Below, one piece after another: positions 38,346 through 64,000 of a DNA stretch of 64,000 bases (position 1 is its first letter; each line of letters opens with the position of its first letter). This DNA is from Paroedura picta (Eukaryota > Chordata > Lepidosauria > Squamata > Gekkonidae): positions 41,087,001 through 41,151,000 of the forward strand of contig NC_135376.1 in the NCBI RefSeq assembly GCF_049243985.1. Reading direction: 5' to 3'. The translations under genes were made by a program, and so were the position numbers. A model generated the notes under the pieces. It ran no database searches, was not told where the DNA came from, and saw only the letters and a list, made by a program, of their open reading frames with translations.

Positions 38346-39502
38346 AACCTGAATCTGAGTCCAATGGTACCTTTAAGACCCAACTAAGTTTTATTCAAGG
38401 TGTGAGCTTTTGTGGAAAAACAAATTGTGGATAACAAAATAATAATAAATTAGTACTGCTGTTGTCCTTGCTCAATTGTATAAATGCTAATGATATTATT
38501 TGCTTGCTTCTTTAATTTGTGATAGCTGGTTCCAGCCTGTAAAGAATAGTCAGTGTTTAATACTTAGTTGGCTGCATCCCAAAGTGAAGGATGGATGACA
38601 CTTAGGTCCTAATGAGATTGCACAGCAAGGAAGAATGACCTACCTGGGAACAACTAAGCAAGAAGCTTCACTTCATTGATGCCTGTATGCATTGGTCTAA
38701 TGCGATGCACCTTAGAATAATCCTGATTTTGTTAATTTCACTGTGTCCTCAATAAACTGGAAGGATTAAATCTAGCTAAGGTTAACATGCTGAAGAAAAT
38801 TGGGGGAATAACCTCATCTGTTAGTAAGTATTTTGTTTTTTCCTTTTGGCCTTATCCTTTTCAAGTTTAACTGCAGCCTTCAGTGACTTAGCCGTACAAA
38901 GCTGCTTAAGGCTGTTAACGAAATTGCAGAAGGCAAACGGTGCACACTGTGCACACTGTTAAACTACTATTTAGCTATGGATATACCAGGGAATATAAAA
39001 GCCATAGACTACTGTCTAAGTAGTTCAGATTAATGTTTATTTTATGTGTACAACATACAAATAACAATAGTACAACATACAAGAAGTTCAGATTAATGTT
39101 TATTTAATATGTACAGCATACAAGTAACAATACTACTCTGTTTTGTTTTGTTTTAAAGCAGACCAGTGCAAAAGCGAGGTGCTAGTTAAATCCTTTGATC
39201 TGAGTGGCAGATTCAATTAAGAAACTGCTGCGTTACACTGTCAATGTATGCTCTTCTAGGTGGGTTTTCGTTCTACACGGATAGCATAATTAATGTCATC
39301 TAGCATTATACAGATCAAGGTCCACATTACTGATGAATTTGTTTATCCTATAGATTGCCCATGTCATATTTTTGCTCTCTTTTGCCTCCCAATACACCTT
39401 CTAATATGTTTGTGTGCCAAATGATCTACTTAACTGCTCACTGAACCCATCTATGTGTAGACAATCATGGTGCTGTTATTCTGTTATTTCTGCACAAGGT
39501 TA

Positions 39503-39718
39503 GGGTTATTTGTACATTGGTGTTGCTGGAGAATTACAGTTTACACCCAGGTTATCCCCTGGAGAAAATGGATGCTTTGGAGACTGGACTATATGGTATT
39601 GTACCCACACCCCTGAGACCCCTGTCCTCCCCAGGAGTTTCCCAACCTGGATCAGGCAAACCTACCCCCCCCCCATCCCTGCTAGTGGCTAGGGTGGACC
39701 TGATAAATTATAACCCTA
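39503..39718 (-). repeat. gttgccaac-type repeat, minus copy
   Basis: The minus strand shows agggttataatt, gggaaactcctggggagga, ccatatagtccagtctccaa and agcatccattttctccaggg in the same order as the repeat at 738-915. Confidence 0.6.
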
Positions 39719-41072
39719 GTTAGACACATTCATCATGCACCATGAAGCTAGTAATTAACCTCACCTAACGACGCCAGCTGAGAAATGGAATATATTCTGA
39801 ACTGGGGCCAAAGTCCTATAATAAATAACTGTGAATGGAGCTTCAGTCATTTCCTCCTTCCTCTTGGAACAGGGGACAGAGGTCTTCACCGGTTCCACCA
39901 CTGGCTTTCTGCACTGCTCCCTCTTTTCTTTTTAAGCTATTTCTGTGAAAGAGGAAAGTGGAAGCCAGATATCACAACCATTCTTCTGTACAGGTAATAT
40001 GTTCTCTCTGTTGCTTCCCTTTGGTCTGGTGGATTTTTAAATAATTTATTAGAGAAATGAATTCATTTGGGATGAGGACAAATTATGACAAAACCATCTG
40101 AACAATTTACAGGTTGTTCCTTGTCAGACTGGCCCTTTTTTTCTCTTATATATATATACTTAATAATTCATATATTTCTTAATGCTAATTGGTAATAAGT
40201 GAATCCAGTCAATAACATTTGTTTGAAAAAGCCAGACTGAACACAGTGGGACTAACGTCTTAATAAATATGGATAAGATCAGATGGAAGCCTCCGCTCCT
40301 GCATCAGAAATGTACAAGAGTTAAATCAAGAGAACTGCAAGCAAAAATACTGTTTTTTTGTAGACATTTTCTCAATATTTGAAGCTGTGCTATAGAGCAC
40401 CATAACTGCCATGTCTAAAAGATTATCTTATCCTTTGACTACTTGTTGAGAAGTCTGCCATGGGGCTTTTAAGGTGTCTGTTGCCGCACTGTGATATAAG
40501 AAAAATATTACTACATACCGAAGAGCCTTATGTTGAAATCTGTCCAGCATTTAATACAATCGAAATGATGAACTGTTTTTAATTCAGGTTTGGGCCGATT
40601 GTGTAGTTATACTGTATTATTTCTGTTATTAAAAATGGAGTCTACATGAGATCAACATCATATTGTACCTGTTTTTCTTTAATCCTATGATTCAGTTTAA
40701 GCATTTATTTGAATCATAGGAGCCAAAACTATATCTGGTGCCTAAAAGGTGGAGTGGAGCCTCACAGAATACTATTAATTCTATTAGATAAAGTTAGCAC
40801 ATACATGTATATTAAACATTATATGTGATAATCTGTTCAAAATACAATCTATTCAAAGTTTACATTTTATAGTATTTGTCTCAGTATCACCAATTCGCAC
40901 ATCATACCACCTACCTTCCTGTCTTCTAAATAAAGAATTTATATCTGTCCTGTCTCTTAACTCTGTAACTTATTTATTGGATTTTTCCCCGTTATAATGA
41001 AAATTATTATTTTTTGCTTTGATTATGTTTGTTTCTTTTAGAACACAGATTAATGTGTCACCCTGAAGCAGG

Positions 41073-63168
<22,096 letters not shown>

Positions 63169-63798
63169 GTAAAAACGTAAACAAAAGCTGTGCTCTTAAA
63201 AGTGACGAACAAAAACAGATGATTCATCTCCTTTATATCTCCAGCCTATGCAAAGCCTGAAAAGGAAAAGTCAACAAAGGACTGGCTTGTGGCTTCTCAG
63301 GCTGCTGTCCAGCCAAGAGGAGCATGTGTTCATGCCAGAGTGGGCAGAGTGAAGGAAAGGGGTAACAGCTACTTTGTAAACAGGCTGTGGAGCAGGATAA
63401 AGAAGTTTTAATTTTATTCCATTATTCACTGTTTATTGTATTACTGCTGGACAAGTCTCAGCGGTTTATTGGGAGAATGAGGTACAAATACCTTAAAACA
63501 GCCTTGGTAAATATATGTAATTTTTACATATAAATACATACATTCCTACATGTGTAGACAAAAAGAGAGAGTACTAGGTGCCTGTCTTTGGACTGGAAGT
63601 ATATCATCAATACTGAACATTAAAACTACAACATAAAAAGAAGGGAAAATCTGCGGAGCTGGTGATCCTGGGGACACTGCTTGTATACATACATGGATCA
63701 GAGAATTCTGCTGCAACTGTTCTTTTTTTAAAAAAGCAAACTGACTAGAATAAAAATTACATTGAATTTATACTTAGTGCAAATACAAAAGTTTGCTG

Positions 63799-63800
63799 TT

Positions 63801-63888
<88 letters not shown>
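63799..63888 (+). repeat. (TTTC)n microsatellite
   Basis: About 22 uninterrupted tetranucleotide units. Confidence 0.97.
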
Positions 63889-63946
63889 TTTGGAGATCCT
63901 TGATCTATTTACCTACATGCTTACAAGTCTCATTATCAGTTGTTGA

Positions 63947-64000
63947 TGAGAGCCAGTTTGGTGTAGTGGTTAGGAGTGCAGACTTCTAATCTGGCAAGCC
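63947..64000 (+). mobile_element. tRNA-derived SINE, cut by the window end
   Basis: gagccagtttggtgtagtgg then ttaggagtgcagacttctaa is the head of the SINE family at 17397-17662. Confidence 0.85.

Larger units (their letters stand above)
36991..41040. other. Region between the IWS1 promoter and MYO7B
   Basis: It holds copies of the agcacctttaagacc repeat (37059-37165, 37425-37605, 38345-38420), a LINE tail (38225-38345) and the gttgccaac-type repeat (39503-39718). The MYO7B promoter and any non-coding first exon should lie here, but none could be identified. Confidence 0.45.

Noticed and set aside
63762-63989. Frame rich in Phe-Leu-Ser repeats
   Set aside because: Translation of the (TTTC)n microsatellite.

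Overview
The window looks like nuclear DNA of a squamate reptile. It has a vertebrate intron-exon organisation, and the interspersed repeats are typical of lizards: BovB/RTE and L2/CR1 LINE pieces, several tRNA-headed SINE families, hAT and Tc1/mariner MITEs, a probable Helitron and one solo LTR. The gene order (PROC, IWS1 on the opposite strand, then MYO7B) is the one I know from human chromosome 2q14, so synteny supports the gene names. The exact species cannot be told from the sequence. 

Layout: (1) 1-4884, the 3' half of protein C (PROC, +), with three catalytic-domain exons and a poly(A) signal. (2) 8055-18339, a complete eight-exon gene (+) for a second vitamin K-dependent protease of 503 aa. 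It has a signal peptide, a propeptide and Gla domain, two EGF domains, a very long N-glycosylated activation peptide and a trypsin-like domain. It mixes features of PROC, F9 and F10, and I do not know it from the human locus. (3) 19931-36353, the complete transcription elongation factor IWS1 (-), 14 coding exons and 730 aa, plus a second intact copy of the terminal exon at 22995-23123. A CpG-rich promoter lies at about 36150-36990. (4) 41073 to the window end, the first 18 coding exons of MYO7B (+), covering the motor domain to the first IQ motif. 

The two proteases form a tandem coagulation-type cluster, with secreted proteins that bind membranes through Gla residues. IWS1 is a nuclear partner of Spt6 and RNA polymerase II. 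MYO7B is a brush-border myosin. Nothing suggests that the three groups work together. 

Most unusual points: two mutually compatible alternative last exons in IWS1; an 85-residue activation peptide with seven N-glycosylation sequons in the second protease; a PROC activation segment that has lost the dibasic site and the Arg at the cleavage point; a GC-rich Helitron-like insertion; and a 416-bp near-identical duplication that flanks two MYO7B motor exons. Exon borders were read by eye from splice consensus, phase and homology recalled from human proteins. No alignment or database search was run.
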